Assembly: GCF_024198175.1 (NCBI RefSeq)
Contig: NZ_JAJVKV010000001.1
Location: 248,001-312,000, forward strand
DNA: 64,000 bases
From: Pyxidicoccus xibeiensis
GTDB lineage: Bacteria > Myxococcota > Myxococcia > Myxococcales > Myxococcaceae
Reading direction: 5' to 3'
Shown: piece after piece, positions 32,479 to 44,832 of the stretch
Position numbering within the stretch: position 1 is the stretch's first letter
Layout of the letters: each line of letters begins with the position of its first letter
Notes under the pieces: generated by a model
Told to the model about the DNA's origin: nothing
The model's input: the letters and a program-made list of their open reading frames with translations, nothing else
Databases searched by the model: none
Translations under genes and position numbers: made by a program

Positions 32479-34689
32479 ATGACCGCCTCCGCCGCGTCCC
32501 GGGTCCACTTCCGTACCTGCAATCTCTGCGAGGCCATGTGTGGCCTGCGCATCGAGCTGGAAGGCAACCGCATCACCTCCATCCGGGGTGACGAGGAGGA
32601 CCCGTTCAGCCGGGGCCACATCTGTCCCAAGGCCCTGGCCCTCCAGGACCTCCACGAGGACCCGGACCGGCTGCGCCACCCCATGCGCCGCACCGCGAGC
32701 GGCTGGGAGCGCGTCTCCTGGGACGACGCGCTCGACGAGACGGCCCGCCGCATCCACGCGATTCAAACGGAGCACGGCCGCGACGCGGTGGCCGCGTACC
32801 TGGGCAACCCCAACGTCCACAACCTGGGCAGCATCATGTTCGGGCCCCAGTTCCTGCGGGCGCTGCGCACGCGCAACCGCTACTCCGCGACATCGGTGGA
32901 CCAGCTCCCCCACCAGCTCGTCGCCTACCTCATGTTCGGCCACCAGCTGCTGGTGCCCATCCCCGACATCGACCGCACGCGGTACATGCTGGTGATGGGC
33001 GCCAACCCGCTGGCCTCCAACGGCAGCCTGATGACGGCGCCGGACGTGCGCACCCGCCTGCGCGCCATCCAGCAGCGGGGCGGCCGCGTCGTCGTCGTCG
33101 ACCCGCGCCGCACGGAGACGGCCCGCATCGCCGACTCGCATGTCTTCATCCGCCCCGGCACGGACGCGCTCCTGCTGCTCGCCCTGCTGCACGTGGCCCT
33201 GGTGGAGGGCACACCCCGCCCCGGGCACCTCGCCGCGCACGTGGACGGCCTGGACACCGTGCGCGCGCTGGCCCGGGACTTCACGCCCGAGCGCGTGGCC
33301 CCGCACACCGGCGTGCCGGCGGACGTGGTGCGCGGCATCGCCCGCGACTTCCTCGCCGCGGAAGGCGCCGTCTGCTACGGCCGCATGGGCCTGTCCACGC
33401 AGCCGTTCGGCTCGCTGTGCCAGTGGCTCATCAACGTCCTCAACACGGTGACGGGCAACCTGGACCACGAGGGCGGCGCCATGTTCACCCAGCCCGCCTT
33501 CGACATCGTCGGCGGCCCGAAGGCGCTGGGGATTGGCCGCGGCAGCATCGGCCGGTGGAAGAGCCGGGTGCGCGGGCTGCCCGAGTTCGGCGGCGAGCTG
33601 CCCTCGGCCGTGCTCGCGGAGGAGATGCTCACCCCGGGCGACGGCCGCATCCGCGCGCTCATCACCTCGGCGGGCAACCCCGTGCTGTCCACCCCCAATG
33701 GCGCGCAGCTGGACAAGGCGCTGGGCGGGCTGGACTTCATGGTGAGCATCGACCCGTACCTCAACGAGACGACGCGCCACGCCCACCTCATCCTCCCGCC
33801 CGTGTCGCCGCTGGAGCGAAGCCACTACGACATCGCCTTCCACGCGCTGGCGGTGCGCAACACGGCGAAGTACTCGCCGGCCCTCTTCGAGCCCGGGCCC
33901 GACGGGCGCCACGACTGGCAGATATTCCTGGCGCTCCAGCACCGGCTGGAGACGCTGCGCAAGGGCCGGCCGTCCGTGCGCTCCCTGCTGAAGTACCAGG
34001 CCGTGTCACGACTGGGCCCCGAGCGGGTGCTGGACCTGGGCCTGCGGCTCGGGCCGCACGGCGCCCGCTTCCACCCGCTGAAGCAGGGCCTCACCCTGAA
34101 GAAGCTGCGCGAGGCCCCGCACGGCGTGGACCTGGGCCCGCTGAAGCCCTGCCTGCTCCAGCGCCTCCAGACGAAGGACCGCCGTGTGAACCTGGCGCCG
34201 GAGCCCCTGGTGGCCGACGTGAAGAGGCTGGCGGAGGCCTTCCCGGCGGCGGGAGCGCACGAGGTGCGGGACGGCGAGCTGCTGCTCATCGGCCGGCGCC
34301 ACCTGCGCGACAACAACTCCTGGATGCACAACGTGTCCGGCCTCGTGAAGGGCAAGCCGCGCTGCACGCTGATGATGCACCCGGAGGACGCGGCGCGGCG
34401 CGGCCTCGCGGACGGCGCGGAGGTCACCATCACCTCGCGCGTGGGCGCGGTAACGGTGCCCGTCTCGGTGACGAACGACGTCATGCCCGGCGTGGTGAGC
34501 CTGCCGCATGGCTACGGGCACGGCCGGCAGGGCACGCGCCTCGCCGTCGCCGGCGAGCATGCTGGCGCCAGCATCAACGACCTCACGGATGACAAGGCGC
34601 TGGACGTGCTCAGCGGCAACGCCGCCTTCAGTGGGACTCCGGTGCAGGTGCGGCCCGCCGCTAGCGCCTCCGCCACCCCGGCGGCCTGA
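32479..34689 (+). CDS. Molybdopterin-dependent oxidoreductase (formate dehydrogenase/nitrate reductase-type)
   Basis: 736 residues. An N-terminal [4Fe-4S] motif FRTCNLCEAMCGLRIEL ... RGHICPKALA (C-x2-C-x3-C-x(n)-C) and a conserved Moco-binding body (MLVMGANPLASNGSL; VVVVDPRRTETARIADSH; ALITSAGNPVLSTPNG) place it in the MopB superfamily. A C-terminal barrel (RRGLADGAEVTITSRVGAVT) closes the cofactor site. No Tat signal, so cytoplasmic. No accessory subunit or electron carrier is adjacent. It may be one of the single-subunit NAD-independent types; the substrate is unknown. Confidence 0.88.
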   Translation: MTASAASRVHFRTCNLCEAMCGLRIELEGNRITSIRGDEEDPFSRGHICPKALALQDLHEDPDRLRHPMRRTASGWERVSWDDALDETARRIHAIQTEHGRDAVAAYLGNPNVHNLGSIMFGPQFLRALRTRNRYSATSVDQLPHQLVAYLMFGHQLLVPIPDIDRTRYMLVMGANPLASNGSLMTAPDVRTRLRAIQQRGGRVVVVDPRRTETARIADSHVFIRPGTDALLLLALLHVALVEGTPRPGHLAAHVDGLDTVRALARDFTPERVAPHTGVPADVVRGIARDFLAAEGAVCYGRMGLSTQPFGSLCQWLINVLNTVTGNLDHEGGAMFTQPAFDIVGGPKALGIGRGSIGRWKSRVRGLPEFGGELPSAVLAEEMLTPGDGRIRALITSAGNPVLSTPNGAQLDKALGGLDFMVSIDPYLNETTRHAHLILPPVSPLERSHYDIAFHALAVRNTAKYSPALFEPGPDGRHDWQIFLALQHRLETLRKGRPSVRSLLKYQAVSRLGPERVLDLGLRLGPHGARFHPLKQGLTLKKLREAPHGVDLGPLKPCLLQRLQTKDRRVNLAPEPLVADVKRLAEAFPAAGAHEVRDGELLLIGRRHLRDNNSWMHNVSGLVKGKPRCTLMMHPEDAARRGLADGAEVTITSRVGAVTVPVSVTNDVMPGVVSLPHGYGHGRQGTRLAVAGEHAGASINDLTDDKALDVLSGNAAFSGTPVQVRPAASASATPAA

Positions 34690-34719
34690 GCCTCTCCGGC
34701 TGCACGTGCGACGCCGCCC

Positions 34720-35850
34720 TCAATGGGTGGCGGTCGCGACCGGCCGCGCGGGCACCCGCCACACCAGGGGCGTGAGCGCGCCCGTCACCACGAAAAGCAG
34801 CTGCACCACGTGCCCCAGCAGCGCCACCGACATGGCGCGAGCGGCCGTGGTGTCCAGCACGCCCGCCGCCAGGGCGAAGGCGCCGTCGCTCACCCCCACC
34901 TGCCCCGGCACCAGCGAGCCCACCGCCAGCGCGCACAGGTAGAGGCCCTGCGAGAAGAGGGCCTGCACCACCGAGGTGTCGATGCCCACCGCATGCGTCA
35001 GCACCGCGTACTGCGCCACCTGCAGCACCCGGCTGCCCAGGAAGGCCAGCGAGGGACGCCAGGGCAGCAGCGAGCCGCACCGCGCCGAGGCCTGGAACTG
35101 CTCCGCGTGCGGCGCCCAGCGGCGGCAGCGGCGCAGCAGCCACGCCCCGGGCCGCTTCGCGCGCATGCACGCGCGCACGCCCGCCGACAGCGCCACCAGC
35201 AACACCCCGTGCGCCAGCATGGCCAGCGTGAAGAGGGACGGTCCCGTCAGCAGGTAGGACGCGAGGGCACACGGAAAGGAGATGAGCCCCCCCGCGGCCA
35301 GCGAGGCCGACTGTGACGTGGCCGCCGCCGCCGTGGCCGTGCCGCCGCCCATGTGAGGCGCGAGGAGCGCGGCCTTCGTTGCCTCCGCCGCGGCCCGGCC
35401 CGCGGGCGCCATGCTGGACACCGCCGTGCCAATCAGCTGCCCGCGCGCGAGGACGGAGAAGGGAACCCGCGCGGCCGCCGCTCCGTAGGAGAAGCGCGTG
35501 GCCAGCGCATCCATGCACTGCCGGCCCAGCTCCAGCAGCACCACCCAGGGCAGCCACGCCGCGGCTTCCACCAGCACGCCGCCCAGCTCCCGCGGGCCCG
35601 CCTTGCGCACCAGCAGCACCAGCATGCCCAGCCCCGCCACCGCGAAGACGGGCCGGAGCAAGCCCGCGCACCGCTTGCGCCACGCGCCCGGCGCGGCCGC
35701 CACCGACGGCGCCGCTGCCACCGGAGCCCCCACCTCCGAGGCACCCACCACGGGAGCATTCACCGCCGAAGCCGCCGCGGACGGTGCGGCGCGCCCCAGA
35801 GCGGCGGGCACCGGCTGGCCCAGGGACACCTCCCCATGCACGTTGCTCAC
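34720..35850 (-). CDS. UPF0104 (lysylphosphatidylglycerol synthase TM-like) membrane protein
   Basis: 376 residues. A Pro/Ala/Val-rich 60-residue N-terminal extension is followed by about eight membrane helices, e.g. LLRPVFAVAGLGMLVLLVRK and SLVPGQVGVSDGAFALAAGV, the latter containing the P-G-x-x-G-x-x-E/D-like loop of the family. Homologues are the flippase-type domain of MprF and many stand-alone proteins of unknown role. I chose the GTG at 35850 because GAGGAGGGGC precedes it. Converges with the molybdopterin enzyme gene 30 bases away. Confidence 0.78.
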   Translation of the reverse strand: MSNVHGEVSLGQPVPAALGRAAPSAAASAVNAPVVGASEVGAPVAAAPSVAAAPGAWRKRCAGLLRPVFAVAGLGMLVLLVRKAGPRELGGVLVEAAAWLPWVVLLELGRQCMDALATRFSYGAAAARVPFSVLARGQLIGTAVSSMAPAGRAAAEATKAALLAPHMGGGTATAAAATSQSASLAAGGLISFPCALASYLLTGPSLFTLAMLAHGVLLVALSAGVRACMRAKRPGAWLLRRCRRWAPHAEQFQASARCGSLLPWRPSLAFLGSRVLQVAQYAVLTHAVGIDTSVVQALFSQGLYLCALAVGSLVPGQVGVSDGAFALAAGVLDTTAARAMSVALLGHVVQLLFVVTGALTPLVWRVPARPVATATH

Positions 35851-36094
35851 CCCGCCCCTCCTCGCCGCCCGGACCGAAGACAAAGCTGGGCAGTGTGATC
35901 GCCGCTGGCGAGGGCGGACTGTCCGTGGGCGGCACCTGCTCGCCCGTCGCGTCCGCCGGTGGACACCCACCCGTGTCCCACACCTCCCCCAGGGAGGAGT
36001 TTCGCGGTGCAGAAGTGCCTGCCTGCACGCTCGGCTCCCGGGCCGAAGGCCGCTAGGGTGGCGCCCGCATTCCAATGCGGACACGGAGCGACGC

Positions 36095-37081
36095 ATGAAA
36101 GCAGTGCGGTTCTCGACCTTCGGACAGCCGTTGAAGGTGGTGGAAGTGGTGGAGGAGCCCGACGCGGAGCTGAAGGCGGGCGAGGCGCGGCTCGAGGTAC
36201 TGGCCACGCCCATCAATCCCTCCGACGTGCTCACCCTCACCGGACAGTACGGCCAGCTCCCGAAGCTGCCGGCGGTGCCCGGCAACGAGGGCGTGGGCCG
36301 GGTGGTGGAGGTGAAGGACTCCACCGCCGTGCGCGTGGGCGACCTCGTGTTCCTCCCGCTGGGCGCGGGCACCTGGCGCACCCACGTCGTCACACCCGCG
36401 GACGGGCTGATGCCGGTGCCCCCGGGCACCGACGTGCAGCAGGCGTCCATGATGTTCATCAACCCGCCCACCGCCGACATCCTCCTGCGCGACTTCGTCA
36501 CGCTGCAGCCCGGGGAGTGGGTGCTCCAGAACGCCGGCAACTCGGCGGTGGGGCGCTACGTCATCTCCCTGGCGAAGCTGGCCGGGTACAAGACGGTGAG
36601 CGTGGTCCGCCGCGAGGAGCTGGCACCCGAGCTGACCGCGCTGGGCGCGGACGTGGTGCTGGTGGACTCCGACAAGCTCCCCGAGCAGGTGCGCGCGGCG
36701 ACGGGCGGCGCGAAGGTGCGGCTGGCCCTGGACGCGGTGGGTGGCGACGGCACGATGCGGCTGGGTGACTCGCTCGCCCCCGGTGGCATGGTGGTGAACT
36801 ACGGCGTCATGAGCGGCAAGGGCCCCAAGCTGTCCGCGGCGGCCACCATCTTCAAGGACATCACCCTGCGCGGCTTCTGGCTCGTCCTCTGGATGAAGCG
36901 CACGCCGCGCGACGCCCAGCGCGCCGTCTTCGGCCGGCTCGCGAAGCTGATGGCGGAGGGCCAGCTGAAGACACCCGTGGAAGGCACCTTCCCCCTGGAG
37001 AACATCCAGGACGCCCTGGCGCGCGCCATGGAGGGCGGCCGCGCCGGCAAGGTCCTCCTCACGCCCAACGGAAAGGTCTGA
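36095..37081 (+). CDS. Zinc-free MDR-family reductase (MECR/quinone reductase-like)
   Basis: 328 residues. Medium-chain dehydrogenase/reductase fold: MKAVRFSTFGQPLKVVEV, PINPSDVLTLTGQYG, AVPGNEGVGRVVEV, then the NADPH-binding QNAGNSAVGRYVISLAKL. The zinc ligands of alcohol dehydrogenases are missing, and the P-x-N-P-S-D-x-x-x-x-x-G-x-Y segment is that of the trans-2-enoyl-CoA reductase (MECR/ETR) group. Its likely reaction is reduction of an activated double bond. The SDR gene follows 3 bases after its stop, so both are one operon and may act in sequence on an acyl or terpenoid substrate. Confidence 0.82.
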   Translation: MKAVRFSTFGQPLKVVEVVEEPDAELKAGEARLEVLATPINPSDVLTLTGQYGQLPKLPAVPGNEGVGRVVEVKDSTAVRVGDLVFLPLGAGTWRTHVVTPADGLMPVPPGTDVQQASMMFINPPTADILLRDFVTLQPGEWVLQNAGNSAVGRYVISLAKLAGYKTVSVVRREELAPELTALGADVVLVDSDKLPEQVRAATGGAKVRLALDAVGGDGTMRLGDSLAPGGMVVNYGVMSGKGPKLSAAATIFKDITLRGFWLVLWMKRTPRDAQRAVFGRLAKLMAEGQLKTPVEGTFPLENIQDALARAMEGGRAGKVLLTPNGKV

Positions 37082-37084
37082 GCC

Positions 37085-37858
37085 ATGAAGCGCGTCGAAG
37101 GCAAGGTGGCGCTGGTGACGGGAGGCGTGGGCGGGCTGGGCAGCGCGGCGGCGAAGCTGCTGGCCCGCGAGGGCGCGAAGGTGGTGGTGACGGACCGCAA
37201 GGAGCGCGAGGCGGAGGGGCTCGCGCTGGCCGCGTCCCTGGGCGAGGGCGCGGGCCTCTTCCTCCCGCTGGACGTCACCCGGGAGGCCGACTGGGCGAGC
37301 GCGATGGAGCGCACGCTCGCGCACTTCGGACGCCTGGACGTGCTGGTGAACAACGCCGGCATGGGCATCCCCAAGGACATCGAGTCCATCTCCCTGCAGG
37401 AGTGGCGCCTCGTCCACGCCGTCAACCTGGACGGCGTGTTCCTGGGCTGCCAGTACGGCATCAAGGCCATGCGTCAGTGCGGGGCGAAGGGCTCCATCAT
37501 CAACGTGTCGTCGGTGGCGGGCCTGCAGGGCGTGCCGACGATTGTCGCGTACGGCTCGGCCAAGGGCGCGGTGCGGCTGCTGTCCAAGTCGGTGGCCCTG
37601 CACTGCGCGCACAAGGGCTATGGCATCCGCTGCAACTCCATCCACCCCACGTTCATCGAGACGAACATGGTGGCGGAGCTGGCCAACTCCAGCGGCAACC
37701 CGGAGAAGGCGCGGGCGCACATGGCGCGCACCATTCCCCTGGGCCACCTGGGTGAGCCGGACGACTTCGCCTATGCCGTGCTCTACCTCGCCTCGGACGA
37801 GTCGAAGCTGATGACGGGCTCGGAGTTCGTCCTCGACGGGGGTGCCACCGCGCAGTGA
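37085..37858 (+). CDS. SDR-family oxidoreductase (3-hydroxysteroid/acyl dehydrogenase-like)
   Basis: 257 residues, classical SDR length. Cofactor motif LVTGGVGGLGSAAAKLL, LVNNAGMG, catalytic Ser in IINVSSVAGLQG, Tyr-Lys in AYGSAKGAVRLL, and the C-terminal YLASDESKLMTGSEFVLDGG typical for FabG/3-beta-hydroxysteroid dehydrogenases. D at the end of strand 2 (VVTDRK) points to NAD(H) preference. All catalytic residues are intact. Co-transcribed with the preceding MDR reductase (3-base gap). Confidence 0.87.
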   Translation: MKRVEGKVALVTGGVGGLGSAAAKLLAREGAKVVVTDRKEREAEGLALAASLGEGAGLFLPLDVTREADWASAMERTLAHFGRLDVLVNNAGMGIPKDIESISLQEWRLVHAVNLDGVFLGCQYGIKAMRQCGAKGSIINVSSVAGLQGVPTIVAYGSAKGAVRLLSKSVALHCAHKGYGIRCNSIHPTFIETNMVAELANSSGNPEKARAHMARTIPLGHLGEPDDFAYAVLYLASDESKLMTGSEFVLDGGATAQ

Positions 37859-37968
37859 GCGGGGGCGGCGTGCACCGGGAGGTCGGGCGACGCCCCGCCC
37901 TCCCCTCTGACCGGCGGCCGGACATGCGAGGGTGTCCGCGTCAGGGCCGCCCAGGCGCCCTACCGTTG

Positions 37969-38274
37969 ATGGCCATGAGCCTCCTCACTCTCCCCACGAA
38001 GCTGGACTCCTGGCTCTGCTCGAGCCGGATGGCCGTCCCCCTCCTGATGCCCGTGACGTACTGGGGCCTGGGCAGGCCCCGCCGTCGCGCACGTGTACTC
38101 GCGTTCAGCCCCGTGCTGCTGGGCCTGTGCTCCCTCGGCCTGCTCGGCTGGAGGGCGGCACGGGCGCAGGGGGCCCCGCTGAAGAAGCAGGCCCCGCGCC
38201 GGCCCACCGGCCCCTTCCACTTCACCTGGCAGATGTCGGAGGACTTCACCGCGTCCGCGGCGTCCGGGCACTGA
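37969..38274 (+). CDS. Small hypothetical membrane protein
   Basis: 101 residues, no family recognised. A hydrophobic segment MAVPLLMPVTYWGLG and a stronger one LAFSPVLLGLCSLGLLGWRA suggest two short membrane passes with a basic loop (RPRRRARV) between, and a C-terminal tail PFHFTWQMSEDFTASAAS. Third-position G/C is strong throughout, which supports it as coding; the opposite strand lacks that bias. The ATG at 37969 is chosen; 37975 is also possible. It stops 12 bases before the convergent hybrid kinase gene. Confidence 0.6.
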   Translation: MAMSLLTLPTKLDSWLCSSRMAVPLLMPVTYWGLGRPRRRARVLAFSPVLLGLCSLGLLGWRAARAQGAPLKKQAPRRPTGPFHFTWQMSEDFTASAASGH

Positions 38275-38286
38275 AGGCCCGCCGGC

Positions 38287-39954
38287 TCAGGCCAGCAGCC
38301 CCTGGAGCAGCACCTCCAGCTCCTCGGGCTTGAAGGGCTTGAGCAGCCGCGGGTTCTTCACCCGCTCGAGGAAGCTGCGTGTCTCCATCGTGAAGACCCC
38401 GCCCGTCATGAAGATGATGCGGCGGGCCATGTCGGGCGCCTCCGCTTCCACGGCTTCATAGAGCTGCTGGCCGGTCAGCTCCGGCATCATCAGGTCACAG
38501 ATGATGACATCCAGGGGCGGTCCGTTCCGGATGCGGTCCACCGCCACCCGGGGATACCCGCACTCCTCCACGTCGTGGTCATCCTCGAGCATCATCGCCA
38601 GCGTCGACAGGAACATCGGCTCATCGTCCACGATGAGGATGCGCGCCCGCCGGACACGCGCCGGAGCGGGAACGGACTTCGAGGCAGCCGCGGCGGGCCT
38701 CGGGGCGGAAGCGGGATGTGCCGCCGGCAGCCGGACGCGGAAGCGCGAGCCCCGCCCCGTCTCGCTCTCCACGGACAGCTCTCCCCCCATCCGCGTCACC
38801 AGGCTGTGGCTGATGCTGAGCCCCAGCCCCAGCCCCTTCGGCCCGGTGGTGAAGAAGGGGTCGAAGATGCGGCCCAGCCGCTCCGGAGGAATGCCACCGC
38901 CGGTGTCGTGGACCTCCACCACCACCATGCCCTCCTCGCTCCGGGTGACGAGTCGAATCTCGTTCCGGTCCGCCGCGCCCTCGGGAATCGCGCGCGCCGC
39001 GTTCACCAGCAGGTTGAGGAACACCTGCCCCAGGCGCCCCTCGCTCGCCAGCACCGGAGGCACCTCCGCGTAGTCCCGCACGAGCCGCGCGCGGTGACGG
39101 AACTCCGCCTGGGCCATCCGGGAGGAGAGGTCCAGCACCTCGCGCACGTCCAGCCGCGCCTGGCGCTCCTCCTCCACGCGGGAGAAGGCATTCAGGTCCT
39201 TCACGATGGAGCGGATGCGCTCGGCCCCCGTCACCGCATCCATCAGCAACTCCCGGAGCTCGCCCTCCGCCTCCGTGTCCAGCGGGTCCTCCAGCCGCAG
39301 CCGCATCAGCTCCAGGGCCTGGATGACGAAGGCCAGCGGGTTGTTCAGCTCGTGCCCCACCCCGGCCGCCAGCGTCCCCAGGGAGGCCAGCCGCTCGGAC
39401 AGCTCCAGGCGGGCCTGGGTCTCCCGGAGCTGGGTGACGTCGAGCAGCGCCATCCGGCACACGCGCGCGTCGCCCGGCCCGCTGCCCTGGAACGGCCTGC
39501 TGTGCAGCCGGGCGTCCACCCGGGCACCGGCGATGCGCAGCCGCAGCTCCAGGGTGCCCTCGCCTCCCTCCACCAGACAGCGGCGCACGTGCTGCAGGAA
39601 GGGGCTCGCGTCCTGCGGCTCCACGAAGGGCAGGAAGGGCTGGCCCAGCAGCGCCGACCGCTCGCGCCGCAGCAGCGCCGCGGCCGTCAGGTTCATCTCC
39701 TGGATGCAGGCCCGGCTGTCCAGGCTGACATACGCCACGGGGGCGAAGTCATAGAGGTCCACGTAGCGGTGGTGGGACTGCTCCAGCGCCTGCTGCGCAT
39801 CCCGCAGCGCGCGGTTCTGCATCTCCACTTCTATCTGATGGCGCCGCAGGTCCTGAACCACCCGCTGCAGCTCATCACGGGCCGCCAGCACCGGCTCCAG
39901 CTGCTCCAGTGCGCGGATCAACTCCGCCTTGGACATCTCCGCGAACTCACTCAT
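38287..39954 (-). CDS. Hybrid sensor histidine kinase (PAS-HisKA-HATPase-receiver)
   Basis: 555 residues. A helical N-terminus (coiled coil to about 65), a PAS domain (YVDLYDFAPVAYVSLDSRAC), the phospho-His box LASLGTLAAGVGHELNNPLA, ATP-binding motifs (FLNLLVNAARAI; VEVHDTGGGIPPERL; GLGLGLSISHSLV) and a C-terminal receiver domain (ARILIVDDEPMFLSTLAMML; DVIICDLMMPELTG; LLKPFKPEEL). No membrane segment, so it is cytoplasmic. It lies 82 bases downstream of the CheB-CheR-PAS gene, which lacks a kinase domain, so the two probably work together. Confidence 0.9.
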   Translation of the reverse strand: MSEFAEMSKAELIRALEQLEPVLAARDELQRVVQDLRRHQIEVEMQNRALRDAQQALEQSHHRYVDLYDFAPVAYVSLDSRACIQEMNLTAAALLRRERSALLGQPFLPFVEPQDASPFLQHVRRCLVEGGEGTLELRLRIAGARVDARLHSRPFQGSGPGDARVCRMALLDVTQLRETQARLELSERLASLGTLAAGVGHELNNPLAFVIQALELMRLRLEDPLDTEAEGELRELLMDAVTGAERIRSIVKDLNAFSRVEEERQARLDVREVLDLSSRMAQAEFRHRARLVRDYAEVPPVLASEGRLGQVFLNLLVNAARAIPEGAADRNEIRLVTRSEEGMVVVEVHDTGGGIPPERLGRIFDPFFTTGPKGLGLGLSISHSLVTRMGGELSVESETGRGSRFRVRLPAAHPASAPRPAAAASKSVPAPARVRRARILIVDDEPMFLSTLAMMLEDDHDVEECGYPRVAVDRIRNGPPLDVIICDLMMPELTGQQLYEAVEAEAPDMARRIIFMTGGVFTMETRSFLERVKNPRLLKPFKPEELEVLLQGLLA

Positions 39955-40036
39955 CCACCCCCCGGGGTATGTCCATGTTCAAGGATGTACCACCCCCCTC
40001 CCCCCCGGGCCAGCCAGCCCCCGGCGCTCCCTCGGG

Positions 40037-43000
<2,964 letters not shown>

Positions 43001-43133
43001 ACGGCACTCCTCGAACGGTGCGCCCGGCAGCAGGGTCCAGCCCGTCCACGGCGCAGCGTCTTCTACCTCGAACCGGACACGCAACCCCGGGAGTCCGTCG
43101 GGCGCCGTCGCGGGCCCCGGTGGAGCGCCCGGC

Positions 43134-43889
43134 TCACTCCGGTGGACGTGCCACGCGCAGCGCCCCGGCGGCCAGCAAGGTCGCCACCGCCTCCGCCGGA
43201 GCCCCCGGCAGCGCCCCCGCGGCGTCCAGGGGCGTCACCCCGTCGCAGGCCTCGAAGGCTCGCGCCTCGTCGCAGGTCGCCGGGCGCCACAGCCCCGCCA
43301 CTCCCGGGGCCACGAGCACCGGGTGCTCCGGCTCCCCGGGCACGGGGAGCGCCCTGCCCGTCAGCACCGCCGCGAGCACGTCCTGCGGTGACGCCTGGAA
43401 CGGGACGCATGCGGCGGCGGGGTGACGCTCCAGCACGAGGCCCGGCACGCCCTCCGGTGCGCCCCCTTCCCCCGCGGGCGCCGCCAGCTTGAGCGTCCAG
43501 AGCGCGTGCTCCAGCTCCGCCAGCGACTTCACGTGGGGCAGCGTCACGGTGCGCGCGACGTACGCCAGGAAGGCCAGCCCCTCCGCGATGAAGAAGAGGG
43601 TGAAGCAGGGCACGGCGCGCAGGTAGTCGCGGAGCACCTCCTCCTGGCTTCCCCGCAGCGCCATCAGCGTCAGCCGCGCCGACCGCTGCACTCTCAGGTC
43701 TCGCCACCAACGGGGCACGTCCGAAGTCAGCGCGAAGCCGGGCGTGTGCACCACCTCGCGCAGCCAGCGGCGCTCCTCGTCCTTCAGCGGTCGCTCCTCC
43801 AGCGACGCCAGCACTCCCTCCACGCCCCGCCCCGACGAGCGCGCCTCCACCAGCTGCCCGAGCGCGGCCTGCCAGTCACGCAGCCCCAT
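43134..43889 (-). CDS. Probable partner protein of the DUF692/MNIO enzyme
   Basis: 251 residues, no family assigned with confidence. Predominantly helical, soluble, with GLRDWQAALGQLVEARSSG and RLTLMALRGSQEEVLRDYLR in the first half and no signal peptide. MNIO enzymes usually need a small partner that holds the precursor peptide (MbnC for methanobactin, TglI for thiaglutamate, DUF2063 in others). Its start lies inside the last 14 bases of the MNIO gene, so they are translated together. That position is the main argument for the role; I did not see a clear RRE or DUF2063 signature. Confidence 0.6.
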   Translation of the reverse strand: MGLRDWQAALGQLVEARSSGRGVEGVLASLEERPLKDEERRWLREVVHTPGFALTSDVPRWWRDLRVQRSARLTLMALRGSQEEVLRDYLRAVPCFTLFFIAEGLAFLAYVARTVTLPHVKSLAELEHALWTLKLAAPAGEGGAPEGVPGLVLERHPAAACVPFQASPQDVLAAVLTGRALPVPGEPEHPVLVAPGVAGLWRPATCDEARAFEACDGVTPLDAAGALPGAPAEAVATLLAAGALRVARPPE

Positions 43890-44814
43890 GCCGCCCCGCC
43901 TTTCCCGCCAGCGCCGGATGCAGGCGCCACAGGGACCGGGCTCGCTCCAGCTGCTGGAGCACCGTGTCCGGGCTCAGCCGCGCCTCCTCCAGCAGCTCAT
44001 AGCTGATGCCCGCGAGGTGCGGCGCGCGCGGCACCAGCCACTCCAGCAGCTCCCACACCGGCTCCGGCACCACCTGGCTGTGCACGTCCATCAGGAAGCC
44101 GTCGTGGGTGTCTCCCCCGGCGACGTGCACCTGCACCACGCGGTCCAGCCGCAGCCGGCCCAGGGCCTCGAGCGCGTCGAAGCCGTGGTTCACCGCGTTG
44201 CAGTGCAGGTTGTAGAGGTCCAGCAGCAGCCCGCAGCCGGAGCGCTCGACGAAGTCATTGAGGAAGGCCACCTCGTCGCGGCCCCCATCCGAGGGCAGCC
44301 CGGGCAGGTACCACGTCAGGTTCTCCAGCAGGAAGGGCACCCCGTAGCGCCTCGCCAGCGCCTCGCCGCGAGGCACGAGCAGCTCCAGCGCCTCCTCCGT
44401 GAAGGGCAGCGGCAGTGGCGTGCCCACGTTCAGCTCGCCTCCGGGCCCATCCACCGTGAGGAAGCCCAGGTGCTCGCTGTGCCAGAAGAAGGGGCGCAGC
44501 TCCCGCACCGTGTCCAGCAGCTCCAGGTACGCCGCGTTCCACCCGCGCGCCGAGCCGATGGACAGCCCGAGCCCGTGGACGACGACGGGCACGCCCTCGG
44601 TGTCGCGCAGCATCTGCTCCAGCCGCGCGGGCTGTGGGACGAGCCGGCGCGTGCCGCCCTCCACCTGCTCGTGGCAGAGGATGTCCGGACTGAGCTCCAG
44701 GTAGTCCACCGCGCCCCGGCTCGCCTCGACGGCGGGCGCGCCAGGGATGTACGTCAGCCCCACGCCCAGCCGGCGCGGCGGGACGAAGTCACCAGCTCTC
44801 CAGGTCGATTCCAT
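43876..44814 (-). CDS. DUF692-family multinuclear iron (MNIO) enzyme
   Basis: 312 residues, a TIM-barrel of the DUF692 family. The expected metal ligands line up: H80 in VVVHGLGLSIG, E114/H115 in WHSEHLGF, E164-N165 in FLLENLTW, D199 and N202 in LLLDLYNLH, H230 in VVQVHVAGGD, D243 and H245 in LMDVHSQ, and the late SYELLEEA. Characterised members (MbnB, TglH, ChrH) use two or three irons and O2 to rearrange cysteine residues in a peptide. The ATG at 44814 is 18 bases after the Tat-protein stop. It is flanked by that Cys-containing protein and a partner-like gene, both on the same strand. Confidence 0.85.
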   Translation of the reverse strand: MESTWRAGDFVPPRRLGVGLTYIPGAPAVEASRGAVDYLELSPDILCHEQVEGGTRRLVPQPARLEQMLRDTEGVPVVVHGLGLSIGSARGWNAAYLELLDTVRELRPFFWHSEHLGFLTVDGPGGELNVGTPLPLPFTEEALELLVPRGEALARRYGVPFLLENLTWYLPGLPSDGGRDEVAFLNDFVERSGCGLLLDLYNLHCNAVNHGFDALEALGRLRLDRVVQVHVAGGDTHDGFLMDVHSQVVPEPVWELLEWLVPRAPHLAGISYELLEEARLSPDTVLQQLERARSLWRLHPALAGKAGRHGAA

Positions 44815-44832
44815 CCCGCCGGCCCTGGTCGC

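Noticed and set aside
34720..36540. 606-residue extension of the UPF0104 frame
   Set aside because: The part upstream of 35850 is Ser/Arg/Thr-rich, antisense to the MDR gene, and the GTG at 35850 has a strong binding site.
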